From contig DASWQH010000068.1 in assembly GCA_036403815.1 (NCBI GenBank), forward strand, positions 1-64,000: a stretch of DNA of 64,000 bases. The letters are read 5' to 3'. The notes beneath the pieces are model-generated. The model ran no database searches. It was given only the letters and a program-made list of their open reading frames with translations, and was not told where the DNA came from. This document shows, one piece after another, positions 26,024 through 34,355 of this stretch. Origin of the DNA: JACVRN01 sp036403815 (lineage in GTDB: Bacteria; Acidobacteriota; Blastocatellia; Pyrinomonadales; Pyrinomonadaceae). A program made the translations under genes and the position numbers. Numbering within the stretch: the stretch's first letter is position 1; the number at the start of each line of letters is the position of its first letter.

Positions 26024-26644
26024 GGCAGAGGCAAACAACGCGAGCTTGGCGAAGCTTTAGACGCGCATAGGAAGCGGCAGCAGGCGCAGCATCCACAGCT
26101 TACCATCACGTTTATGTACAACGTGCTTGAGAAGTTGCGTTCGGGTGAGCGGCTTACGGATAGGGAACGGCTCACGCACGAGGCGGGGCTGGTCTCCGTC
26201 CTCAAGCAGATACACGACGAGTTGGACGCGGCGGTATTTGACGCTTACGGCTGGCCTGCGACGCTCATGGACGAAGAGATTTTAGAAAGGCTCGTAGAAC
26301 TGAACGCGTTGCGCGCGGCTGAAGAACACTCCGGCATTGTGCGCTGGCTGCGACCCGAATTTCAGAAGCCATCGGAAGGAGTCGCGGCACGGTTTGGTGA
26401 AGAATTTGCCGCCGCCGCCGCTCCCGTCGCGGCTAAACAGTAGAAACAGCCGTGGCCCAAGACCATCCCGGAACAGGCACGCGCAGTCCGTCAGGCGCTC
26501 GCCGCAGGGCGCAGCGTCGTCATCCCTCAACAACTTCGCCAAGAGATTCACGCGCGCCCGCGTCGAGCGATAGAGGAACTACTACAGACGCTCGTCTCCC
26601 TGGGACAGGCACGCGAAGTCGAAACGGGACGCTACGCTGCTTAA
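26024..26644 (+). pseudogene. C-terminal remnant of an MmeI-like type IIG restriction-methylation enzyme
   Basis: One frame stays open from 26024. It reads ELGEALDAHRKRQQAQHP, TFMYNVLEKLRSGE, DELDAAVFDAYGWP, then RWLRPEFQKP. These segments match, by recall, the extreme C-terminus of MmeI-family class I SAM-dependent DNA methyltransferase/nucleases. An in-frame TAG at 26441-26443 interrupts it. The same frame then continues with WPKTIPEQARAVRQAL, IEELLQTLVSLGQAREV and GRYAA to a TAA at 26642, again family-like. The first roughly 800 or more residues, including the nuclease and AdoMet domains, are absent. It is a 5'-truncated pseudogene with a nonsense mutation; the part 26114-26443 alone could be miscalled as a small gene. 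Confidence 0.75.
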
Positions 26645-26744
26645 AATAACAAGTGACGACAATAAGACCCTGATTATAGAGACACGCCCCTGCCTCTATC
26701 AAACATGATTGATTCCATTTCAGAGTAAGCTATAATCTACCCTG

Positions 26745-27086
26745 ATGAAGTTGCCTAACTTTGAAAAGGCAATCGTTCCACGAGAGAAGATCACGGATTA
26801 TCTGTTGTCGTTTTCACACCGGGATGGACGCGGCAAGGCGGCATTTTTCGCCCTTTTCGGTTTTACCACGCAGTCGTGGCAAACTTTAGCCGGTGCTTTG
26901 CTCCAACATGCCGCCGAGCACGAGGTCGCCAAAATAGAAGAGACGCATTTCGGGACGCGATATGTTATCGAAGGAGAGTTAAAGACACCCGTAGGAAGAG
27001 CGCCGACAATACGGGTCGTCTGGTTCATCGACCTCAGCGAAGAGATTCCGCGTCAGGCAACTGCTTATCCGCAGCGAAAGGAATAG
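26745..27086 (+). CDS. DUF6883-like small protein
   Basis: The 113-residue protein begins KLPNFEKAIVPREKITDYLL and ends VVWFIDLSEEIPRQATAYP, a pattern I associate with DUF6883. It has no signal or membrane segment. The DUF4926-like gene starts 3 nt after its stop, so the two form a tight operon. Such pairs are often found in accessory regions and behave like toxin-antitoxin or toxin-immunity modules, but this is not shown here. It lies just after a decayed restriction enzyme remnant. Confidence 0.65.
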   Translation: MKLPNFEKAIVPREKITDYLLSFSHRDGRGKAAFFALFGFTTQSWQTLAGALLQHAAEHEVAKIEETHFGTRYVIEGELKTPVGRAPTIRVVWFIDLSEEIPRQATAYPQRKE

Positions 27087-27089
27087 GAG

Positions 27090-27332
27090 ATGATTAAGGA
27101 GTTAGATCAAATCGTCCTGACGACTGACCTACCCGAATACGGCTTGCAGGCGGGCGACATTGGCACGATTGTTCTTGTTCATCAGCAGGGTACAGGCTAC
27201 GAGGTTGAATTCGTCGCACTCGATGGCGAGACGGTGGCCGTAGTTTCACTCTTTGCCGCACAGGTGCGACCCATCGCACCCCGTGAAATAGCCCGCGTTC
27301 GCACAATTGAGCCGCACCCGCAGGCAGCATAA
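27090..27332 (+). CDS. DUF4926-like small protein
   Basis: The 80-residue protein begins MIKELDQIVLTTDLPEYGLQ followed by GDIGTIVLVHQQG and YEVEFVALDGETVAVVSL. This is the small beta-barrel pattern of DUF4926. An AGGAG (27086-27090) overlapping the end of the upstream gene supplies the ribosome-binding site. It is the second member of the DUF6883-DUF4926 pair and a candidate partner or antidote for it. Confidence 0.7.
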   Translation: MIKELDQIVLTTDLPEYGLQAGDIGTIVLVHQQGTGYEVEFVALDGETVAVVSLFAAQVRPIAPREIARVRTIEPHPQAA

Positions 27333-27350
27333 AGAAAAGATAATTCAGTT

Positions 27351-27926
27351 ATGAGCCAGCGTAAGCCAAAAGCACATATCAGCGTGACGGAGTATTTAGC
27401 GGGAGAGCGCGAAAGCGCTGTGCGTCACGAGTATGTGCAGGGCGAGGTCTATGCCTTCGCAGGCGCGAGCGACAGGCATAACAGGATTGCGGGAAATATT
27501 TATGCGCGGTTATCAACGCACCTAGTCGCAGGGCCTTGCGAGCCTTTTATCTCGGATATGAAGATTAGGGTCAGCGCGGATGTGTTCTATTACCCGGATG
27601 TGGTGGTGACGTGCGATGCTCCGGGGGGCGATGCGTACTTTCGTAGCGAGCCAATCTTGATTGTCGAGGTCATTTCGCCTTCGACCGAACGCATTGACCG
27701 GCACGAAAAGATGGTGGCCTATAAAAGCGTGCCGTCATTGCAGGAATATGTACTGGTGATGCAGGATGAGATGCGCGTCGGAATATACAGGCGGAAAGAT
27801 AAGGAGTGGGAAGTCCTGACCTTTACCATAGCAGAAGAGCAGTTGCAGTTCGCGTCCGTTGAGCTCTCTATGAATGTTGGCGAGATTTACAGGAATGTGC
27901 GACTGCCTGAGACGGATGGAAGTTGA
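27351..27926 (+). CDS. Uma2-family (DUF820) putative PD-(D/E)xK nuclease
   Basis: The 191-residue protein shows the Uma2 pattern: ISVTEYLAGERES, RHEYVQGEVYAFAGAS, HNRIAGNIYARL, then MKIRV and FYYPDVVVTCD (the PD half). IVEVISPSTE (the E-x-hydrophobic part) is followed by EKMVAYKSVPSLQEYVLV. The fold is that of restriction-like nucleases. Members occur in large paralogous sets in cyanobacteria, Chloroflexi and Acidobacteria, and are often near mobile or defence genes; substrates are largely unknown. It follows the DUF4926 gene by 18 bp, so it may be in the same transcript. Confidence 0.9.
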   Translation: MSQRKPKAHISVTEYLAGERESAVRHEYVQGEVYAFAGASDRHNRIAGNIYARLSTHLVAGPCEPFISDMKIRVSADVFYYPDVVVTCDAPGGDAYFRSEPILIVEVISPSTERIDRHEKMVAYKSVPSLQEYVLVMQDEMRVGIYRRKDKEWEVLTFTIAEEQLQFASVELSMNVGEIYRNVRLPETDGS

Positions 27927-28171
27927 AAATCAGTTCGCTTAACAACCAGTACATCGAAGACGGACGATGACCTGGCCTAATTAACTGCTCCGGTTCGTGG
28001 AATAGTCTCCTTTACTGCTTCCTTTACGCTGTCGTCACCTGCCGCCGCTCAATCCTTCAGGTACACGCCCAGAGCGAAATGGAAAAATCTTGTAACAAAC
28101 TTCAAGCTCGCAGCGTTTAACTTCTGAAAGCTCCGTCTGAATCCAACGGCAATCGAAAAGGAGTAGACTCG

Positions 28172-29020
28172 ATGAAGTATGCGCCCGAAGCGTGGAAGAA
28201 AGATTACAGAGACGACGGGTTTGTCGTTATACGGGAGTTTCTTGACCCCGCCACTTTATACACGTTGCGCGAATGCCTGGAAAAGATAGTCGGAAACACG
28301 GACGGCCTCTCTGCGCAGCTTAAAGAAAAGATATTTTTTGAGCGTGACCACGTGAAGAATAACCCGCAGTGGTATGCGGGCGTCCTTTCGCCGGAAGAGT
28401 GCGGGCGAAGCGTGCGGCAGATTGAGGACATGCCGCTTTTCGATGCTGCGTTTGCAGAGCTGATTTGCTATCAGCCCTTACTGGACGTGCTGGAAACTCT
28501 GTTTGAGAGCGACGAGTTCAGTTTCAACTACCTCAACGGACGCCCGAAGGCGGCGCGTGTGGGCAACGGTATCAGCAATGGAAACTTTCATCGTGACACG
28601 CCCTTTGAAGACTTCACTTTTTCAAATACGATAATAGCCATTCTTTGTCTGGATGACATGACGAGCGAGAACGGGGCGATCTCGTTTATACAAGGCAGTC
28701 ATAAGATCGCGGATGAGGAAGCGAAGAAACCATTCTGGAGAGAGGTCGCGGCAGACAGCTTCAAAACGGAAGACAAAGTCGTGGTGCGTTGTCCGGCAGG
28801 CTCGGCCATCTTCTTCAATACAAAGATTCTTCATGCCGCCGGTCACAATCGCTCTGAGCAGACGCGCTACACCCTATTTTTTGAGTGGGTCGGGCCAAAC
28901 GTTCTGCCCACTTCGCCGGTTCGTTACGCATATCAGGGCTTAAAGCCCAGAAGCAAAGACCCTGCCTTTGAAAAACAGATAAAGATGACGTTCCCTGAAA
29001 TCTTTGCCGGTTCAGCCTGA
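28172..29020 (+). CDS. Phytanoyl-CoA dioxygenase (PhyH) family Fe(II)/2-oxoglutarate oxygenase
   Basis: The 282-residue protein starts with DDGFVVIREFLDPATL, the PhyH N-terminal pattern. The iron ligands are the His and Asp of HRDTPFEDF (near residue 136) and the distal His in KILHAAGHNRSEQTRYTLFF (near residue 220); the Arg in this last segment would bind 2-oxoglutarate. It should hydroxylate a small molecule or natural-product intermediate in the cytoplasm; the substrate is unknown. AAAGGAG about 11 nt upstream supports the ATG at 28172. A gene for a secreted NTF2-like protein follows by 15 bp. The gap 27927-28171 shows nothing. Confidence 0.88.
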   Translation: MKYAPEAWKKDYRDDGFVVIREFLDPATLYTLRECLEKIVGNTDGLSAQLKEKIFFERDHVKNNPQWYAGVLSPEECGRSVRQIEDMPLFDAAFAELICYQPLLDVLETLFESDEFSFNYLNGRPKAARVGNGISNGNFHRDTPFEDFTFSNTIIAILCLDDMTSENGAISFIQGSHKIADEEAKKPFWREVAADSFKTEDKVVVRCPAGSAIFFNTKILHAAGHNRSEQTRYTLFFEWVGPNVLPTSPVRYAYQGLKPRSKDPAFEKQIKMTFPEIFAGSA

Positions 29021-29035
29021 AAGGTAGATGAAGCT

Positions 29036-29521
29036 ATGAAGCATGTGCTGGTAATCATTGTGCTGGCAGTTGCATGTGTGCCTGTAGTTTTCGGTCAGAC
29101 CATTGATAAGCGTTCGACGCGAGACAGCAAAATTGCAGAAGAAATTAAGCGCATGGACAGACAATGGATTATAGAAGCTTACAGCAGCAAAGATTTGAAA
29201 GATTTTGACCGCATCGTCGCCGAAGATTTTTTGATTACGGGCAGTAACGGCAAAGTTTTGAACAAGGCGCAGAAGCGCGCCAACGTCGTGGCCGATTACA
29301 CTGAGCCTTCGCCCGATGCAATCTTCAAAATCGAAGACAGCAGCACGCAGGTGCGGGTTTTTGACAACACAGCCATCTCCACCGGCTACATCATCGAGAA
29401 CTACACATACAAGGGCAACAAAATCAACGACCGCGTTTACTTTACCAACACCTATTTGAAACGCAACGGGCGCTGGCAAGTAGTCGCATCACAATTTACG
29501 CGCGTCAAGCAGACGCAGTAA
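29036..29521 (+). CDS. Secreted DUF4440/NTF2-like protein
   Basis: The first 21 residues (MKHVLVIIVLAVACVPVVFG) form a signal peptide. The mature part has the SnoaL/DUF4440 pattern: WIIEAYSSKDLKDFDRIVAEDF, ITGSNGKVLNKAQ, and the terminal YLKRNGRWQVVASQFTRV. These proteins have a cone-shaped alpha+beta fold that often binds small ligands. It is probably periplasmic. It lies in tandem with the PhyH gene. Confidence 0.8.
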   Translation: MKHVLVIIVLAVACVPVVFGQTIDKRSTRDSKIAEEIKRMDRQWIIEAYSSKDLKDFDRIVAEDFLITGSNGKVLNKAQKRANVVADYTEPSPDAIFKIEDSSTQVRVFDNTAISTGYIIENYTYKGNKINDRVYFTNTYLKRNGRWQVVASQFTRVKQTQ

Positions 29522-29693
29522 TCGCCGCCGTTGATAAGAGGTAAGCGGAGCGAGCATCCGAGATATATCGTTACGTGTGTTTGATATAGAACAAGGAAGA
29601 TAAAACAAGGAAAGCTCCGTAGGAGCCGGATGTTTATAGTTGGTGTGAACTAAGTTGATCTAATACCAGGATGCAGTCAAAAGCGAGGAGCAA

Positions 29694-29771
29694 GAGAAAC
29701 CACGAATTCACACGAAACCGCACAAAAAGAGACTGTCTTTCGTGCTGCTTCGTGTGAATTCGTGGTTTCTC
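29694..29771. repeat. Inner palindrome, CACGAATTCACACGAA family
   Basis: GAGAAACCACGAATTCACAC and its right-hand complement are 23-bp arms. A relative with CACGAAAACACACGA arms is at 55479-55560. Confidence 0.8.
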
Positions 29772-29802
29772 CTTTCCTTTGTTTGATTTGTTGCTCTTAA
29801 AC

Positions 29803-29933
29803 GGCTTTGTTGCATAAATATATTTTGTTCGGTTTGAGCCCCAAATTTCGGGCAAAAATTCGGCTCTTAGAAGCTGAACTTCGTTCGGTTAAATCGCTGA
29901 ATTCCGAACATTATCAATTTATGCAACAACGCC
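29803..29933. mobile_element. 131-bp MITE with 17-bp terminal inverted repeats
   Basis: The ends are GGCTTTGTTGCATAAAT and, inverted, GGCGTTGTTGCATAAAT (16 of 17 identical). The element is flanked on both sides by CTCTTAAAC (29794-29802 and 29934-29942), a 9-bp target-site duplication. There is no open frame, so it is non-autonomous. The TTGTTGCA terminal motif resembles IS5- and IS6-type ends, but the 9-bp duplication does not settle the family. Confidence 0.88.
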
Positions 29934-30026
29934 CTCTTAAACTATAAACATCCGGCTCCTACGGAGCCAAGCACATTGACGGTATTCTTATCTCGCACCG
30001 CACGTTATTGCTGCTAAAGGTCGAAC

Positions 30027-30875
30027 TTAAGCCTGCTCAAGCATTGGCCGAATTGAATTGGCTAGCATGATGGCAGGATTCCCTGCATCAACTGCGAATC
30101 CATCCTCTACAGACCAGATTGCAGATAAGACAGCCTGTGCGAAACCCCATGCGAGCGCACGGTCAGCATCCAGCTTCAACTTTGCTTCATAGCGCCTGAG
30201 TCTTCTCTTAACCACTTCTGTAGAGGCGAACAGCTCCGGTCTTTCATAAGGGTTCCGAAGGGCTGCTCCAATCTCGTACTCTATCTCGCCGACTACGCCT
30301 TTCGGGTCTATAGCTAACCAGCCGCGATTGGAATCGAAGAGGACGTTGTAGTGCTGAAGATCGCCGTGCAGCAGCCTTAAATCTTTTTGCGTTGCGCAGA
30401 GCTTCGTGTATATGTGATGGCCTTGCTCCACAAGATTGTTCGGAACCTGACTATCATTGCTTGCAACGTAGCGCTCGAAACCCTTTCCCCAATCCTCTAC
30501 TGTAACGAACGCCTCAAGTGATTCGCCCGGATGAGACATTCTTTGAATCACTTCGGCCAGTATCTCTGTGGCCTCTTCGTCACGACCGGCAACGGCTATA
30601 CCTGCAAGCTGAGTCCCCGGATTCAGTCTTTCGAGCAGTACCGCGCCTTCTATGTACTCATAGACCCGCACCATTCCGTTGCCGTCGAACGCATCCAGTA
30701 CTTCGCCGGACAGCCATTCATCTCCCGGTCGGCGTGAGATTTTCAGCACGACAGGCAGATTAGCGCGCGTGCCGAACACCACAAAGGAGCTTTGCGTCTC
30801 AAGTGTATCCTCTACAGCGATGTTCCAATGGCGAACACGCTCTTCAACTCGTTCTACCAGTTGCCGGTCGCTCAT
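30027..30875 (-). CDS. APH(6)-like aminoglycoside/hydroxyurea phosphotransferase family kinase
   Basis: The 282-residue protein has the kinase-like APH fold. It shows the ATP-site lysine in VVLKIS, the catalytic loop LLHGDLQHYNVL (Asp near residue 173), and the metal-binding Asp in LAIDPKGVVGEIEYEIG. The IDPKG and GEIEYEIG wording matches the pfam04655 (streptomycin 6-kinase/hydroxyurea kinase) group. Enzymes of this group phosphorylate streptomycin or related compounds; many chromosomal members have unknown small-molecule substrates. Resistance is therefore not established. It is divergent from the serine hydrolase gene with about 110 bp between them. Confidence 0.85.
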   Translation of the reverse strand: MSDRQLVERVEERVRHWNIAVEDTLETQSSFVVFGTRANLPVVLKISRRPGDEWLSGEVLDAFDGNGMVRVYEYIEGAVLLERLNPGTQLAGIAVAGRDEEATEILAEVIQRMSHPGESLEAFVTVEDWGKGFERYVASNDSQVPNNLVEQGHHIYTKLCATQKDLRLLHGDLQHYNVLFDSNRGWLAIDPKGVVGEIEYEIGAALRNPYERPELFASTEVVKRRLRRYEAKLKLDADRALAWGFAQAVLSAIWSVEDGFAVDAGNPAIMLANSIRPMLEQA

Positions 30876-30985
30876 TATAATTAGAAGAAGCGTTGTCTCT
30901 TAAAGCAAGTCTGGAACCCATCTTACCAGCGTATCGTATTTTGCAGGAGAGATAGAGCCTGTGATCTTATTCAATCGAGGGAATC

Positions 30986-32209
30986 GTGTTAAGACAAACT
31001 TCTCGCCGCAATTTTCTGGGGCAGACTGTAGCCGGTCTACTCTTCGCGCCTTTTCTCCCGCTCTCTTTGAAGACTCGCACCCGCCAGTCCGTTAATAAAT
31101 TAAACACAGACATTCCCGCAGACCAACTGATAGCAAGGCTCACAAAAAGCTTTCCCACATTGATGGATGAAAGCCGTGTTCCGGGTCTCTCGATTGCAAT
31201 CATCAGAGATGCAGGGATTCTATGGAGTCAGGGCTTTGGCATTAGAAGCACAGCCACAAAAGAACCCGTTAATACAGAGACGGTGTTTGAAGCAGCTTCG
31301 TTGAGCAAACCCGCCTTTGCCTATGTCGTGCTCAAGCTGTGCGAGCTGGGACAGCTTCGTCTGGACACGCCTCTGACAGAGTATTTGCCAGACCCTTTCA
31401 TACCGGATGAGCCGCGACTGAAGCTCATTACCACGCGCATGATCTTGTCTCACAGCTCCGGACTCTCGCATGTACGCCCACCCGGCGCTCCGCTCACCAT
31501 CAACTTCACACCCGGAACAGATTTCTCTTACTCCGCCCCCGGTTTTCAGTATCTACAGATTGTTATTGAGCGTCTGACCAATCAACCACTGGCCGAGCTT
31601 ATGAAAGCTCACCTCTTGAAACCTCTGGGCATGAATAACAGCAGCTTCGGATGGCTCGACGGCTATGAAAAGAACTTTGCGCAGGGTTACGATAAAAAGG
31701 GTAAGCAGAGGCTGTCGGGTAACGGCAAGTACAGGCAATTCACTGCCGAACAAAAGCTGCAATTCAGCAGAGACTATCCGGAAAGCAGGAACCCGAGCGC
31801 AGCCGCAGGCATGTATACCACGGCGACCGACTTCGCAAAGTTTATGATTGAGATAATCAAACCCTCACGAAAGGATCAGGTTCATTTATCAGAGCAAGCT
31901 ATAAACGAGATGCTGCGGCCACAAATCAAAGTTCAAAAGTCTGCCGTCATTCCGCAGCCCGTGAAGGACAACTCATGGGGCCTGGGGTGGGGAATAGAAC
32001 ATACCGTTGACGGCGATGCTTTCTGGCACTGGGGAGATTGGGGCGTCTTCAGACACTTCGCCGTCGCCTTCAGGAAACAGAAGATAGGCGTCGTTGTTCT
32101 GACCAATAGCTTTAACGGCCCGAAGGCTTACATGGAAGCTGTGCCCGAAGCCATCGGCGGCACGCATCCAGCCTTCGACTTTCTACAGTATCAGAAGATG
32201 GGGTTTTAG
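30986..32209 (+). CDS. Tat-exported serine beta-lactamase-like hydrolase (class C / PBP4* family)
   Basis: A GTG start at 30986, with GAGGG at 30977-30981, gives SRRNFLGQTVAGLLF, a twin-arginine signal with SRRNFL and a hydrophobic core. The mature domain has the SxxK motif SLSK (near residue 103) and a YSA triad near residue 180 in the place of YxN. HWG (near residue 352) stands in the place of KTG. This is the general serine-hydrolase (pfam00144) set, which includes esterases, D-aminopeptidases and class C-like beta-lactamases. Beta-lactam hydrolysis cannot be inferred. It is periplasmic by its signal. Confidence 0.88.
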   Translation: MLRQTSRRNFLGQTVAGLLFAPFLPLSLKTRTRQSVNKLNTDIPADQLIARLTKSFPTLMDESRVPGLSIAIIRDAGILWSQGFGIRSTATKEPVNTETVFEAASLSKPAFAYVVLKLCELGQLRLDTPLTEYLPDPFIPDEPRLKLITTRMILSHSSGLSHVRPPGAPLTINFTPGTDFSYSAPGFQYLQIVIERLTNQPLAELMKAHLLKPLGMNNSSFGWLDGYEKNFAQGYDKKGKQRLSGNGKYRQFTAEQKLQFSRDYPESRNPSAAAGMYTTATDFAKFMIEIIKPSRKDQVHLSEQAINEMLRPQIKVQKSAVIPQPVKDNSWGLGWGIEHTVDGDAFWHWGDWGVFRHFAVAFRKQKIGVVVLTNSFNGPKAYMEAVPEAIGGTHPAFDFLQYQKMGF

Positions 32210-32272
32210 GATTCCGGGGACATTCAATCGCCCCGCCGCTTTGACAGTGGTTTAATTTGAAGTTGCGTTCAT

Positions 32273-32346
32273 GTCAGTACCGCCTGTGGTAGCGGGCGGG
32301 TGATTGCGATGCCAAGACCCGCCCGCTACTGCAGGCGGTACTGACC
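32273..32346. repeat. Palindromic repeat, GGTCAGTACCGCC family, copy 3
   Basis: GTCAGTACCGCCTG with GGTAGCGGGCGGGT and its complement AAGACCCGCCCGCTACTGC lie between the hydrolase and murI genes. The sequence is near-identical to copies at 734 and 20582. Confidence 0.8.
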
Positions 32347-32491
32347 TGCTCTCTGCCTCGGTGAAGACCAATGACCCTGACATCTGCCTCAAATTGACCC
32401 ACTACTATTAATTTGCGAGGCGTGACACCCGGAAGATTTCCTGCGATACTTCACGTTGCCTTTTCATCTACGGTTCTTGATATAAAACACC

Positions 32492-33358
32492 TTGAAGCAA
32501 GACCTTCCCATTGGAATCTTCGATAGCGGCGTAGGCGGGTTGACGGTCTATCGCGCGCTGCACGAGCGACTGCCGCATGAGCGTTTCGTTTATTTAGGCG
32601 ACACGGCGCGCGTCCCCTATGGAACACGCTCGCTTGCGACCGTCGAGCGCTACGCGATTGAGAACGCGCGTTTTCTGGAAGCGCACGGTATCAAGATTCT
32701 GGTCGTGGCGTGCAATACTGCGTCGGCGCTCGCCCTGCCAGCGATACGCGAAGCCGTGCGCGTGCCTGTTCTGGGCGTGATTGAGCCGGGCGCTCGCGCC
32801 GCCGTGGAATCTTCCGGCGGGCCTTCTGTGAAGAGAAGAATCGGCGTCATCGCAACGGAAGCAACCGTGCAGAGCGGCGCTTACGCCCTGGCAATCGCGC
32901 GCCTTGACCCGGATGCTTCCGTGATAGCCTGCGCCTGCCCGCTCTTTGTCTCGCTGGCCGAAGAGGGTTGGGCGGAGACGGAAGTTGCGCACATGGTCGC
33001 CGCAGATTATCTGAAAGAGATTAGGGCGAGCAGCGTTGATACCCTGGTGCTAGGCTGCACACACTATCCGATATTAAGCCGCGTGATTCAGGAGACGGTG
33101 GGCAGGGAAGTCTCGCTGATTGATTCGGGCGAAGCTGCTGCGCGCGATGTCGAAGAGTTGTTAGATTCCAATGCTCTTCATCGCACGGAAAAGATAGAGC
33201 TTGCGAGGGAGCGACAACTGTGCGACGACCTTGACCACTTTTATGTGACGGATGCTGCGGCACGCTTCAGCCGCGTGGCCGAGAGATTTCTGGGAATCGC
33301 TCCTTCCCGCCTGGAAGCCGTGGAGGTTTGGGGACACGATGAGCTTCGCACGCACTGA
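32492..33358 (+). CDS. murI: Glutamate racemase
   Basis: A TTG start at 32492 gives KQDLPIGIFDSGVGGLTV. Catalytic residues are seen: DSG (Asp10-type), VACNTASA with the first catalytic Cys (near residue 74), and LGCTHYPIL with the second Cys (near residue 189). It interconverts L- and D-glutamate, supplying D-Glu for peptidoglycan in the cytoplasm. The length of 288 is slightly above the usual 265-270. Its 3' end overlaps the rph start by 20 bp, so the two genes are probably translationally coupled. Confidence 0.95.
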   Translation: MKQDLPIGIFDSGVGGLTVYRALHERLPHERFVYLGDTARVPYGTRSLATVERYAIENARFLEAHGIKILVVACNTASALALPAIREAVRVPVLGVIEPGARAAVESSGGPSVKRRIGVIATEATVQSGAYALAIARLDPDASVIACACPLFVSLAEEGWAETEVAHMVAADYLKEIRASSVDTLVLGCTHYPILSRVIQETVGREVSLIDSGEAAARDVEELLDSNALHRTEKIELARERQLCDDLDHFYVTDAAARFSRVAERFLGIAPSRLEAVEVWGHDELRTH

Positions 33359-34073
33359 CGGGCGCGCACCCGATGAACTGCGCCCCGTGCGCATCACGCC
33401 GGATTTCATGCCGTTTGCCGAAGGCTCTGCCTTGATTGAAATGGGGCAGACGCGCGTCATCTGCACGGCGAGCGTGGAAGAGCGCCTTCCGCCTTTCCTC
33501 AGGAATCGCGGGCAGGGGTGGGTGACCGCCGAATACGCCATGCTCCCGCGCGCCACACTGTCTCGCACACAGCGCGAGACGGGACGCGGCGGTGCTTCCG
33601 GGCGCACGCACGAGATTCAAAGGCTGATTGGTCGCAGCCTTCGCGCCATTGCCAATTTAAGCGCGCTTGGCGAACGCAGCATCACGCTTGATTGCGACGT
33701 GCTTCAGGCGGATGGAGGCACGCGCACCGCCGCCATCACGGGCGCTTATGTTGCTTTTGCTCTGGCCGTGCGGCGTCTACTGCGTCACAACAAAATTGAG
33801 AAGAATCCAATCGCGGGCGAGCTGGCAGCCGTGAGCGTAGGAATCGTCGAAGGCGTCGCGCTGCTGGATTTGAAGTATGACGAAGATTCGCGCGCCGAAG
33901 TTGATATGAACGTGGTCTGCACAGGCGATGGCCGCTTCATAGAAGTTCAGGGCACAGCCGAGGGCGCGCCTTTTTCGCGCGACGAAATGGATAAACTGCT
34001 CGCCCTCGCATCGGGCGGCATCGAGCGTCTACTCATCGCACAACGCGAAGCCATTGAAAAAGCCGCACCTTAG
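33339..34073 (+). CDS. rph: Ribonuclease PH
   Basis: The ATG at 33339 has GGAGG at 33322-33326 and gives FARTDGRAPDELRPVRI, the normal RNase PH start; the frame opening at 33252 is an extension into murI. Key segments are RTQRETGRGGASGRTHEIQR, LGERSITLDCDVLQADGGTR and AAVSVGIVEG. The enzyme is a phosphorolytic 3'-5' exoribonuclease that trims tRNA 3' ends. At 244 residues it is complete. It overlaps murI and is followed by a long inverted repeat. Confidence 0.96.
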   Translation: MSFARTDGRAPDELRPVRITPDFMPFAEGSALIEMGQTRVICTASVEERLPPFLRNRGQGWVTAEYAMLPRATLSRTQRETGRGGASGRTHEIQRLIGRSLRAIANLSALGERSITLDCDVLQADGGTRTAAITGAYVAFALAVRRLLRHNKIEKNPIAGELAAVSVGIVEGVALLDLKYDEDSRAEVDMNVVCTGDGRFIEVQGTAEGAPFSRDEMDKLLALASGGIERLLIAQREAIEKAAP

Positions 34074-34077
34074 AAAG

Positions 34078-34196
34078 GAAAAAGGCAAAATTAAAAATGC
34101 AAAAGTGGAACACGACTTTGGCTTGAAATAAATAGAAAGAATCAAAGCTGTAAGCTTTGTCCTGACTTTTGCATTTTACCTTTTTAATTTTGCCTT
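34078..34196. repeat. Long intergenic inverted repeat, AT-rich arms
   Basis: GGCAAAATTAAAAATGCAAA and its complement GCAAAATTAAAAAGG... on the right lie 5 bp after the rph stop. A small AAGCTGTAAGCTT hairpin is in the loop. It is the same kind of 3'-adjacent palindrome as 2154-2302 and 49745-49829. Confidence 0.7.
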
Positions 34197-34355
34197 ACTC
34201 TCAGAGGGGACAACGCCGCGGCAAAAGAGAGGCATCTGATAGGCTGGTGAGACAGGAATCTTCCAGACCCTTTTTTTGAGCTTTCACAGGCCGCTCACAA
34301 ACAGTTATCATTTAATCAGGTGGAAGTAAGACCAATAGGAGTAGTTAAAAAGTTT

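Larger units (their letters stand above)
29613..29968. repeat. Outer inverted repeat of a three-layer nested repeat block
   Basis: AGCTCCGTAGGAGCCGGATG plus TTTATAGT on the left is mirrored by ACTATAAACA and TCCGGCTCCTACGGAGC on the right. Inside lie a second palindrome (29694-29771) and a MITE (29803-29933). No gene is present between 29522 and 30026. Confidence 0.85.

Noticed and set aside
30027..30875. Confirmed streptomycin resistance gene
   Set aside because: The family fold is clear but substrate cannot be inferred; many chromosomal members act on other small molecules.
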